Shown here: piece after piece, positions 1-9,530 of the stretch
How positions within the stretch are numbered: position 1 is the stretch's first letter
Layout: each line of letters begins with the position of its first letter
Source of the DNA: Byssochlamys sp. IMV 00236
Taxonomy: Eukaryota > Ascomycota > Eurotiomycetes > Eurotiales > Thermoascaceae
NCBI GenBank assembly: GCA_001931875.2
Contig: MSJH02000318.1
Coordinates: 1-21,999 of the forward strand
DNA length: 21,999 bases
Direction of reading: 5' to 3'
Program-made: the position numbers and the translations under genes
Notes under the pieces: model-generated
The model's input: only the letters and a program-made list of their open reading frames with translations
Told to the model about the DNA's origin: nothing
The model's database searches: none

Positions 1-7
1 CCATTTT

Positions 8-30
8 AAAAAAAAAAAAAAAAAAAAAAA
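8..30. repeat. poly(A) homopolymer at window start
   Basis: A run of 23 A residues opens the window. It may be a natural homopolymer or a place where the assembly was broken; the window also ends in a long A run. Confidence 0.8.
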
Positions 31-392
31 GAGAAAGGGGAAGTACTTCTTGACGTCACTTGGAAACAGACACATGGCAAAAATAACCAGGAAGGATCTA
101 CTGTTCAAAAGGGTACTGTCTAGAACCCTTGATCCAAAAAGGAAGTATGAATGCACTTTAACATCATTCAATGACAACTTCTTGAATGCCCAAATGCGAT
201 GACCCACCCCTTTTTCTTTTTTGGTACATTATAATCTATACTCACCCCTTGGTTTCCTTATTTGAATTTATACATTAAAAAAATATAAATACATCACCCA
301 CTTCTCTTATTTTCGCCCCTTCTTCCTCTCCCACCACCAAACTTTTCGTTCAACGCGTATATACATACAAACACATATACTAGTTATATTCT
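31..392 (+). promoter_or_regulatory. Ste12-like gene promoter with CRE palindrome and TATA box
   Basis: A perfect CRE/ATF palindrome, TGACGTCA, lies at 51-58. A TATA-like TATAAAT lies at 284-290, about 100 bp before the start codon, followed by a C/T-rich tract (about 301-340) typical of fungal promoters near the transcription start. The CRE would fit bZIP (Atf/CREB-type) input, but that is inferred from the site alone. No clear TGAAACA pheromone-response element was seen. Confidence 0.45.
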
Positions 393-2439
393 ATGGCCAG
401 CAACTACAAAGAAGACACTACTTTTGATCAACACCATTCTTTGGTAACAGCCAATCGGTTACAGCCGCCAACAAATGAAAATACCGAAGAAAGACTTGGT
501 CAAATCGATGAATTAAAATATTTCCTGGGCACAGCAACCAATGACTGGGAACCTCAATGTAAAGTAAGGTCATTCCCTTTACCTACAGGTGAAAGTATCT
601 CTTGTGTCTTTTGGAACGATCTCTTTCATGTTACAGGCACAGATATAGTCAGGACACTTCTTTACCGGTTTCATCTCTTTGGCCGGCCTGTCACTAACCT
701 TAAGAAATTCGAAGAAGGTATCTTTTCTGATCTACGCAATCTGAAGCCTGGTATGGATGCTTCCTTGGAAGAACCAAAATCAGAGTTTTTAGAAATGCTT
801 TACAAGAATAACTGTATTCGAACACAAAAGAAACAAAAAGTATTCTACTGGTTCTCAGTGCCTCATGATCGACTCTTTTTGGATGCACTCGAAAGAGATT
901 TGAAGCGAGAAAAGATCGGATTAGAACCAACAAGTGTAGCCATTGCTGAACCAGCTCTCAGTTTAACATTGGATTCTGCTCAAGACATGTTTGATCAATT
1001 AAGAAAATCAATGTCATTATCTGCAGTAGCAGCGGCTCAAGCTCTGGATGAATCTGTCGTTGCAAGTGCCAATACCTCACCACAGCTTCACCATAGTAGC
1101 TTATTAAATGCAGCAGGTAATTAATTCTATTTATTATTTTATTCTTGGGGGGAACAAGTGTAAAAAAAAGAGAGGGCAGCAGAGAAAGAAAGAGAGAGAG
1201 AGAGAGAGAGGCAAAAAGGGCGACTAGATCGGTAAGTCTACGCCCAAGAATAAAAAAAAAAAGCTAGGAAATAAATTAGTAGAACAATTATTTAATAATT
1301 TCTTTTTTATGTTTATTTTTTTCTGCTTTATTTCATCTTTTCAAAATTATCAATGTGACACATTAGACATGACTTGTACTTCTTCATCACATGACTTTGA
1401 AAATGACTGGCCTGACAACTGGAATGAAAAAAGCTCTACCGATCAAGTGACAACACCGACACCTAGTCGTCCACACTCTCCTATCTTAGCCTCTTTTCCA
1501 TTCGATTCGTTTGATCAGGATCAAAGACAAAGAATATTTGGTGCTTTCTCTCTTTTTGAAGGATCTCCTACCTATAAGCAAAGACAACGAAAGAGAACAT
1601 CTTCCTTACATCAGCATCATAATCAATTGGAGCTAGCCGCTATTAATGCAGGTCTTGCCGTAGACCCTCATATGTTTAGTGATGATAGTAATCATGAAAG
1701 GACTTTTATTTGTCCTTTATCCCGCTGTGGAAGGGTATTCAAGCGATTGGAGCACCTCAAGAGACACTTTAGAACTCATACGATGGAGCGTCCCTACAGC
1801 TGTAACATGTGTGGTAAATCCTTTTCAAGAACAGATAACTTGGCTCAGCACAAAAAGACCCATACCCGTTCAAGGTCCTCTTCGATTGCCTCTAGGACAA
1901 AGGAACTCAAAGAAAAACCGTCGTCAGATGAAAAGCCTCGAAGTGAAAACAATACTCGTCTTAGAAGAAGTCATCTCAAGCGAAATGCTTCATCTTGCTC
2001 CAAGATTGATACTTATTTTTACAACGCTATCGTCAATAGTGCCTGTACCTCGCCTACTATAAGTCCTCAAGTCTTGATGCCTCCTAAATCAGATGATTCT
2101 GTCTTTGATATGTCCGGACTCGGCGTTGTTGATATGCCCTCTACTACCAATGCAAGTACCGATGACTTACTCTTATCCTCTGGTTACTATCCACCTCCTT
2201 CCTTTATGTGGAATCCAAATGGCAGTGAAAGTAGTTTTGACAGTCCTTATCCACTCACCGCTTCTTCTTCCTCTTCGGCCCTGAACGAAAGCATTCCTTA
2301 CAACTCATTTTGCGATGATCCTTATTATAGTGATAAAGACCACCAGAGACTTTCCTGGTATTCAAGTGCAGCCTCTTCTCCTACCCTATGTCCTGCTTAT
2401 ATATATGAACAACAAGAACTCTATTCATGGCAAACCTAA
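393..2439 (+). CDS. STE12: Ste12-like transcription factor (STE domain plus two C2H2 zinc fingers)
   Basis: Two exons, 393-1116 and 1367-2439, joined across a 250-nt GT-AG intron (phase 1, restoring GAC) give 598 aa. The STE DNA-binding domain covers about residues 34-173 and ends in the hallmark stretch containing [20 protein letters not shown]. Two C2H2 fingers lie at about 357-407: one C-X4-C-X12-H-X3-H and one C-X2-C-X12-H-X3-H. The rest is Ser/Pro-rich and low in complexity. This STE-plus-C2H2 layout is the one known from filamentous fungi and early-diverging lineages; Saccharomyces Ste12 lacks the fingers. Family members act in the nucleus at the end of a MAP-kinase cascade controlling mating, invasive growth and development. 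The ATG at 393 is the first in frame before the STE domain. An ATG at 1309 would give fingers without the STE domain and lies in the intron. Family assignment is very secure; the exact role here is inferred. Confidence 0.93.
1182..1211 (+). repeat. (GA)n microsatellite in the Ste12-like gene intron
   Basis: The intron holds a purine tract that ends in about ten AG units (1191-1210). It is probably length-polymorphic. A similar GA tract on the coding strand sits in intron 1 of the MutS gene. Confidence 0.8.
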
Positions 2440-3375
2440 GCTATACCACAAACTACCCAATCATATGACTCATTCCTTTTTATCTCTCTCTCTACACTTT
2501 TGTATGTATGTATATGATTTTGTGTGTAGTTTTTATGCTTCTTTACATTACTATTAGGTATATAACTTTACTCTCTTTACATATATTTATATATATATAC
2601 ATATATCCCATACATATTCCCCTCCCCCTCTTGTCTTATATATATCCCCCCCTCTTCTTTCTCTTATATATACTATATACATACATAATCCCCTTCTTTT
2701 ATACTTATTGTATGATTTATGTTTATTATTATATGCGAATAAATATCATTTACAAGTATTTTATACACTTTAAAAACGATGGATACTTGAATTAAGCTTA
2801 ATGTGATGATATGCTTATCTATAGGCATCATCTTGACTGTGTAATACATTCTTTAAGCTTCATTACCGTTTTAATAATCTTTCAATCATCTATCTTCAAT
2901 CACCTCATAACAGTGGTAATTCCCTAAAGTAGATTTGAGATAAGACATGGCGCTTCACGTCATAAACTTTTGATACAGTGCGCCCATCATCAACTGGACA
3001 CATTTTTGAAACTCAATTGCTTGACCTAATTAACACAATTGATGCTGAATTGAAAACATACACAACACAAACTTTATCCAATATCGAACCTGAAGACGAT
3101 GTAGTAACATGCAAAGACTGGAGAGGTGTTTTTTTTTGAAAGGGAAAAAAGCCGTAGTAAATTTATCTCAACATTGCTCTCTAACAAAGAGTGTCTGACT
3201 CATTGACAACAAAACTCGGGATCTGTGCACAAACTATATTTTTGCTATTCTTCTTTATTTGTTGACTTTAGTGCAGATTAAAATATTAAAACAACTTTTT
3301 TCATTGAATTAAATATAAATTATATAAAAGAGAAAGAGGTATTAGGAGAGAAAGAGAGTGAGAGTGAGAAAGAAT
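2440..3375. other. Convergent intergenic region between the Ste12-like gene and ERG6
   Basis: About 940 bp of AT-rich DNA lies between the two convergent genes. It has C/T- and TA-rich stretches (2470-2700) and a candidate polyadenylation signal AATAAA at 2738-2743 for the Ste12-like gene. A 57-codon open stretch on the + strand at 2966-3139 has balanced composition but no start codon and no recognisable motif; it may be a coding relic. Nothing else is supported. Confidence 0.5.
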
Positions 3376-4613
3376 CTAGTTTTGAGGCTTCTTGGCGACA
3401 AAGAAGTACATAGGGCTAAAGATGCCAGCTTGAGCACCAGCAACCAAAGCATCAGCAGCAGTTTCCAATACCTTTTGAGTTTCTACAGTGCCCTTGGGTG
3501 CCAAACCAACCTTTTCCAATAAGCGAACAAAGTTGGTAGTTGTGAATCGACCGAGTTTTGTCATGGCCATGGTAGTAAATACGTCCTTGAGAGTTTGACA
3601 CTTGCGAAGATCACCTTCAAGAGGATAATACCATTGAATAGCATCACCCATATCTGCAAGATCATAGTTCATAACAACTTCAAATCCGACATTCTTCAAG
3701 GCTTGGACGCACTCCTGGGTAGTACGCATCTTGGGAATACCATTACCGATTTCAACTTCGTGAGCAATTTGCTTGTGTTGAGGGTTGGTCTCGTCATACT
3801 TGTCTGTCATAACCCATTCATAACAACCAAAGCTTCCACCTGCCTTCAAGACACGGAAAATTTCACCATAGACACCCTCAAAAGTAGGAGCGTGACAAGT
3901 GGCTTCAATGGCATAAACAGCATCGAATGTGTTGTCTTCAAATGGAAGTTCCATAAAGTTACCCTATTGATATCGTCAATATATATGTGTTTATCTTGTT
4001 TACAAAAGATAATTACCTTGACAAATTCGGTTTGATCCTGAAGCAATTCCTTGGCAGCATAGTACTTGGCACGTTCGACTTGATAGGCGTTGTTGTTCAA
4101 ACCAGTGACATGAGCACCTGTGAAATGAGCAATTTCACGTGCGGGACCACCAACACCACAACCGACATCAAGCACACGCATGTCTTTCTTCAAGCCAAGA
4201 TTGGCAGCCAAGTAATGTTCATGACGAGCAATAGCGCGTCTGAACTCTTCACCTACATAGAAACGGCAAAAGTGGAAACTGGTGCCCCAACCTATGATTT
4301 GGAATCAGTAAAGACATCCCCTTTTTTTCATGTGTTTTTTCTTATTACCATATTCGTAAAAATCAGTAGCCAAGTTATAGTAAGAATTGACCAGTGTGGT
4401 ATAATCACCCGTTCGGCGATCTTCATCTTCTTTTGTTTCATTCTTGGCCTCCTTCTTCCAGAGTTTAAGATAGGTATCAGTGGTCACTTCGTGCACCTGA
4501 GCGTTCTTAGAGGCCAAGTTGGCAAGGAGACCTGTCTTGACTTTGTCACCATGAAGTGCACGAGCATATTCAATGTCTTGAGCGTGGTTGGTAGATACAG
4601 TGCCTGCAGTCAT
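3376..4613 (-). CDS. ERG6: Sterol 24-C-methyltransferase (Erg6)
   Basis: Three exons, 4613-4349, 4291-4017 and 3963-3376, with GT-AG introns of 57 and 53 nt, give 375 aa, the usual Erg6 length. The enzyme transfers methyl from S-adenosylmethionine to C-24 of the sterol side chain (zymosterol to fecosterol in yeast), normally at the ER or lipid droplets. The sequence shows the sterol-binding signature YEYGWG (86-91, with intron 1 splitting the Gly-89 codon), SAM motif [10 protein letters not shown] (about 129-137), the conserved block beginning [14 protein letters not shown] and a C-terminal sterol methyltransferase domain ending [12 protein letters not shown]. The start is the first ATG of the open frame. 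Neighbours do not form a pathway cluster. No break or missing key residue was seen. Confidence 0.95.
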
Positions 4614-5002
4614 GGTTGAAGATGAAGGAGATGAATCTGTTGAAAACTAAGAAAAAGAGAGGGAAAAAGGGAGTATCAATTCAAGTAACAAAAAATTTTA
4701 AATAGCCAGTAGGCGTTGATCTGTCCGTGTCCCCGCTAGATCTGTATCTCCTTCCGCAAAATGATATTCCGCCTATTTGTAACACACACACACAAAGTAT
4801 CTCACCCAAGAGTAAACCATTTACACGTATTCGATATATGAGCACAATAAAAAGACTATAAAGGGCAAAGCTATTTTTTTAAAGGAAAAGAAAGAGATAA
4901 GGAAAGTCGTACATGCTTCAAGGTAACATTTTGATAAGAGTTCAAGTGTGATTTTTAATACATCAAAAGAGAAGGGTATACATGTTAAATTTGGTAATGA
5001 CT
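4614..5002 (-). promoter_or_regulatory. ERG6 upstream region and MSH1-like gene 3' flank
   Basis: About 390 bp separate the start of ERG6 from the stop of the upstream gene on the same strand. Read on the minus strand, a pyrimidine-rich stretch ending in TTTTTCTTAG, about 35 nt before the ERG6 ATG, could be the 3' end of a leader intron or an initiator tract. A short CA repeat lies near 4784-4795. No canonical TATA box or yeast-type sterol element stands out. Confidence 0.35.
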
Positions 5003-7770
5003 TTATGACCTTGTTTCCATTTGACTCCACACTGCTTTGGCCTTGTCTATCACTGCTGCAGGAAGTCCTAAGTAGAAAAGTAAGACTATGTTTTTATTTT
5101 TTTTATATCATCATTATTTACCTGCCAATTGGGCTACTTTCAAACCGTGCGATTGACGACAGACTCCAGGCTGCACCTTGTGCACAAACCGAAAACGACC
5201 CAAATGGTCTTCTTCTATATTGGTCATGTAACACTTGATGTGCTCATATTCCTTGACGGCATCGGCCAGCTCATGATAATGTGTTGCATACAGTGTTCGG
5301 CACTTGATTGAGTTATGCAGATAATCTAGAATGCCGAGTGCCAGTGAAAAACCTTCTGCTGTTGATGTGCCTCTGCCAACCTCGTCCATAATGACGGTTG
5401 ATTTTTCCGTTGCAAGTTTCAAGATTGTTGACACTTCACTCATCTCTACCATGAACGTCGACTGGTTTTGCGCAAGGTTGTCGGCGGCACCTACTCTGCT
5501 AAAGATTCTATCGGTCACGCCAATCCATGCACGGTCCGCCGGGACAAAGCATCCGATGTGCGCCATGAGGACAATGATAGCGTATTGCCGCAAGAAGGTA
5601 CTCTTACCACCCATGTTTGGCCCTGTCAAGAGCCATATACGCTCATCACGATCTAGGATACAGTCATTTGCTACAAACGAGATACCCTTCTTTGCTAAGT
5701 TAGCTTCGACCACGGGGTGTCTACCGCCAATGATCATCGTGCGACTTGTCTTGGTCACTCGGGGCCGCACATATTGTCGCTCAAGAGCAAGATGAGAAAA
5801 TGAGGCCAAGACATCGAGCTGGGCTAGTATCCTGCAGCTGTGTAGGATAGTTGTGCTGTGGTCTAAGAGTCTATCAACCACCTGATCAAACACTTGGTTT
5901 TCAATTTCAATGATTCGCGATTGAATTGTGCTCAGCCGTATCGAAATATCTGACCAGGCCTCGATTTGATATCTGTTCTTGCTTTTAGTGCTGCTCACCA
6001 ATTGGGCTTGTGGAAACCGTTGGAGAAGATGAGATGACTGCCGCGTGCTTACTTCCACAATATGCCTAAACAGTCCATCTGATTGCAAAATGACCGAGTT
6101 GCCGCACAACTCACGAAGGTCGTCCTGAAGATTGGCACGTTGCTGTTCCAATTCGGTTATCTCATTGTGAAGCTGGGCTAGTTCTGGATGAAACGCATGG
6201 TTGACAAAGCCATATTCCTTAATTTCTTTTGATTGAATTTTTTCATAGTCAAATGCGTCCTGAATGTGTTGTGATATAGTCATATGTGGATCCATAGATT
6301 CTACCAGCTCTCGTAGAGCAGATGCTTCTGCATTCTTTAGTTTCCCTGTGATATTTTTTATTATGTCCAGCGTAGACCATACTTCAAACACATCCGAATG
6401 TTGTCCTCGCTTTAGAGCAAGCCGTTGAAGTGCTCGTTGGGCATCTGTACTTTGTCGAAGCAAGTGACGCACATCCTGCAGCAAAAAGGAATCTTGTGAA
6501 AAATATTCTACGACATCAAGCCTCTTTTTGATCTCATTCACGTTTGTCAATGGAGAAGAAATCCAGCGGTTGAGCAGACGTGATCCTGCGCTAGTACAGG
6601 TACAGTCGAGAATACTCAGCAGGCTATCGTTTCTCCTTCCTTGTAACGTCTTGACAAGTTCAAGTGAACTCATGGCTGCACTGTCTATTCGTACCGTGTC
6701 GTGTATGCTGAATCGCGTTGGCATCTGCCACTTGATCGTCTTGTTAACATGCGTTTCACTAACATAGGCCATCAGCGCCATCGCTGCTCCCAGTTCAAGC
6801 TGTCCAAAATCAGATGTCTCTGCAAACTTGGTAAACAGTGCTTGAAAGGCTTTAAAGCCAGCAGACGCGTTAAAGTGATCGTCCATTTGATAACTCACTG
6901 TGATGCTTGGGTCGTTCACTAGCAGTCTCGTCACTGGATCATATACGTCAAGGTCAAACAGGCCCTGTTGTAAGACCTCGTCAGAAGGCTTTAAAGATTC
7001 GGGTAAAACCACTTCTCTGGGTCTAATTCTCGCAAGGTCATCCTTGAGTGTATCTAGTGTTGTTTCTTGCATGACAAATTCTCCAACTGATATATCAACC
7101 CACGCCAATCCAAGTTTGTCTTGGGTAGAAGGAAGGATGGATAATAGATAGTTGTACTGATTGGCTTCTAAAAATCTTTCTTCAATAACAGTACCAGGTG
7201 TAATGATGCGGGTGATGCGCCGATGCATTCCCATAATCGAACGGTCGTCCCTGGAAGCGGCCCCCAGTTGTTCACAAAGTGCGACTCGGCATTGTAGACG
7301 ATTGACAAGGATATCAAGATATCTGTCCAAGGACCGTAAAGGAAATCCAGCAAAATCGACAACAGTATTTGCTGTAATGGCCTTTCTTGTCAACTTTAAG
7401 TCAAGTTGAGGAGCATATCGAGTGGCATGCGATTCATACAGCTTATTTAACGTTTAGAGACAATAACACGCACTGCTCTCTCTCTCTCTCTCTTCCTTTT
7501 TTTTTTTTTTATATAAAAGCTCACCTCATAAAAATCCCCTACTTGAACAAGCAAGACACATAGTGGATATTTTTTCGTATACTCTCGGACAGTGTCAAGT
7601 ACAATAGAGCCTGTTGATATTTCCTTTTTATCAAGTGATTTGGCTGATAGGTTACCCTTTTGAACAAGTTCGCTTAGTTTCATTTTCGAAACCCTTTTCC
7701 TTAACGGCAGAGAAACAGAAAATGACCTTGAGTTTAGACATCTCACATAAATGGGCCTAAAGTGCAGCAT
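5003..7770 (-). CDS. MSH1: Mitochondrial MutS homologue (MSH1-like DNA mismatch repair ATPase)
   Basis: Three exons, 7770-7525, 7441-5122 and 5067-5003, with introns of 83 and 54 nt, give 876 aa, close to bacterial MutS. The first 30 residues are rich in Arg and Ser with no acidic residue, as expected for a mitochondrial presequence. Exon 1 ends in VQVGDFYE, which carries the mismatch-sensing Phe-X-Glu motif of MutS and MSH1; exon 2 resumes at once with LYESHATRYA and then AGFPLRSLDRYLDILV. The ATPase has Walker A GPNMGGKST (about 689-697), Walker B VIMDEVGRGTS (Asp-768, Glu-769) and the TLYATHYHEL motif. Exon 3 supplies the C-terminal LPAAVIDKAK. The intact Phe-X-Glu and MutS-like length favour MSH1 over MSH2-MSH5, and localisation follows from that. 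No GIY-YIG domain, as in plant MSH1, is present. Confidence 0.92.
7475..7513 (-). repeat. (GA)n and poly(A) tract inside MSH1-like intron 1
   Basis: On the coding strand the 83-nt intron contains an A run (about 7497-7510) followed by a GA microsatellite (about 7475-7492). The pair makes up about half of this small intron. Confidence 0.8.
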
Positions 7771-8138
7771 GTCAAAAAAAAAAAGAGCAATGAAAACGCT
7801 AGTAACACTTTGGCTTTAGTGGCTTTGAAATAGTTTTCTCTATTTTTTTTATGCAAAAACGGCCCATTGAATTCTTTACAAACGTACTCTCAGAGTAAGT
7901 TGCTATTCATGACAAATGAACGACGGCTAAATTCATATGTTGTAATAAGTGTAACGGAACAGGGACATTCTATTAAAAGAAATGTTCTCCTTTAGAGTTT
8001 ATTTTGATAACCTACAGTCGGGAAAGCAGCTAGTCAGGTCACATGAACAACCATAATTTTAGTTAGATCTACAATTTACAGTTCTGTCAGGAGGTCCCAT
8101 CTTTAGATGGTGTCTTTATACTCCTCTTCGTGCTTATG
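7771..8138. other. MSH1-like upstream intergenic region
   Basis: About 370 bp lie between the start of the MSH1-like gene and the left inverted repeat. No coding frame, clear TATA box or repeat is evident. Confidence 0.4.
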
Positions 8139-8140
8139 TA

Positions 8141-8198
8141 CAGTCAAACTTATGGAAATTGGCGTTTTCTCAAAAATAATTGACCACAAGTCAAAAAT
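8141..8198 (+). repeat. Left 58-bp terminal inverted repeat (Tc1/mariner type)
   Basis: The repeat begins CAGTCAAACTTATGG right after a TA at 8139-8140. Its reverse complement is at 14571-14628, with 57 of 58 positions identical; the one mismatch is A at 8183 against G on the reverse complement of 14586. A CAGT... end next to TA is usual for Tc1/mariner elements. Confidence 0.93.
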
Positions 8199-8437
8199 CA
8201 AAATGTTGCCGAAAATGTGGTAAATGCCCACCCTACTTCTTGGTTTTCCAATCTTCGAAACTTATTTTAGTCAAATGCACCACCCCTAAAAAAAAAAATT
8301 TGAATATTATTATTATTAGCTAGTTTGAAAGTTTATTATTATATTTATATGAAAATAAAGCGCGGCTCTGGGAGCATTTATCACATTGGAAGCCGGAGCG
8401 GAGACAACTGAGATTGTTCTAGGAACGAATAACAATC

Positions 8438-9216
8438 CTAGGTTTCGTAAGAAATGTGAGGTTTGGCGTTATTATGTAGGAGAATAACTTTGCTGCTCTT
8501 CACTGAACCTGATTGTCCTGCAAGTAATTTTTTGTTTATTTCTTTCATTTTCTTGCAATAACGAGTTGCGTCGATAATTTTACCTTCTTCTAAGAGATCG
8601 TAACGGATCAATCCACCGTGATACCACCATATTATAAGTTGCACTTTGTCTGGATGAAGACCGTGCTTAGGGAACTTAGATGGCTTTTGATATTTATCAA
8701 TCCATCTTCCTAAGCGTACTTTATTGTTATAAAGCAACAATTTATCATTACAAGTAACTATTCGTTTCAAAAACGGATCGCTCTTATGTTGATTCAGTAA
8801 AGAAGTACAAACTTTTAAGCGCCGCAATTTGTGAATGTCATCCAGCATAAGGGGGGTACCATTTGATCTAGCTTTTTGACCTTCCCTATTATTTCAAAAT
8901 GCCTAGAAATGTCGTCTTTACTGACTCCCATATGTTTTGCAAGTTCACGTATAGTTTGGATAGGATCAGATTCGACTAGCCCCTTCAGTTCGTCATCATT
9001 AAGTTGAGATGATCTACCTCGACCATCCTCATCTTCAAGAGATGCGTCTCCATCACGTAACTTTTTGAGCCACCGTCTTACCTGTCGTTCGCTAATAGTT
9101 CCTTCTCCCTATATGTCTGTAATTGCTCTGTGTGCGTTTGCAGCGTTGCCATCACGTTTGAATTCATGTAGCAAAATAGCTCGTAGAACGGTTTTTTAAT
9201 CAAGAATAGAGCTCAT
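8438..9216 (-). pseudogene. Inactive mariner transposase relic
   Basis: Read on the minus strand from the ATG at 9216, the translation matches mariner (SETMAR-like) transposases: an HTH region with SERQVRRWLKKLRDG, then ADP-like ELAKHMGVSK and IGKVKKLD, and after a break LKVCTSLLNQHKSDPFLKRI-type sequence followed by HGLHPDKVQLIIWW. It is broken by stops at codons 7 (TAA, 9198-9196) and 36 (TAG, 9111-9109), and by a frameshift at a six-base C run (8851-8856 on the + strand). The first catalytic Asp is Asn (VTCNDK instead of the usual TGDE/TCDE), and the second is also Asn (LLHNNAKPH instead of LLHDNARPH). The third catalytic region is missing: the frame ends soon after NNAKPH. Inverted repeats of its own could not be identified. 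Confidence 0.85.
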
Positions 9217-9530
9217 TGTTCGTGTTAGAAAAATAATAATAATAAAGTAAATTAATAGATAAACTGAGTAACTAAAACGCTTTAAAATGATGTATTATAC
9301 CCAAATATTCAATTAATATTGACTGAATAAACAAGGAGTAAAAATGGAAACCCAATATAACAGCAGAAATCCCTGAACGTGAAGTGTAATAATATAATAA
9401 AAAATGCATATATTTACAGAACGAGAGAGGGAGGGAGAATGTATGTTAAACAGGTATATATATGCTACATGGTATTTCTCTTTTTTTTTTTTATAAAATA
9501 AATACAATGTTTTGGAGGAGGTTGCATTAA

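Noticed and set aside
3595..4619. Plus-strand open frames over ERG6
   Set aside because: They are antisense to ERG6 exons and introns; the sterol methyltransferase motifs are on the minus strand.
5331..5795. 154-codon plus-strand frame opposite the MutS gene
   Set aside because: It is antisense to the strongly conserved ATPase exon, whose protein motifs explain the sequence.
7442..7524. Frameshift or assembly break splitting the MutS gene near its N-terminus
   Set aside because: The interval has proper GT-AG borders and joins GDFYE to LYESHATRYA in frame, exactly as the family requires, so it is an intron.
8299..9320. Inverted repeats belonging to the mariner relic
   Set aside because: Only short AT-rich matches (TGAATATT) were found at the two sides; not enough to define ends.
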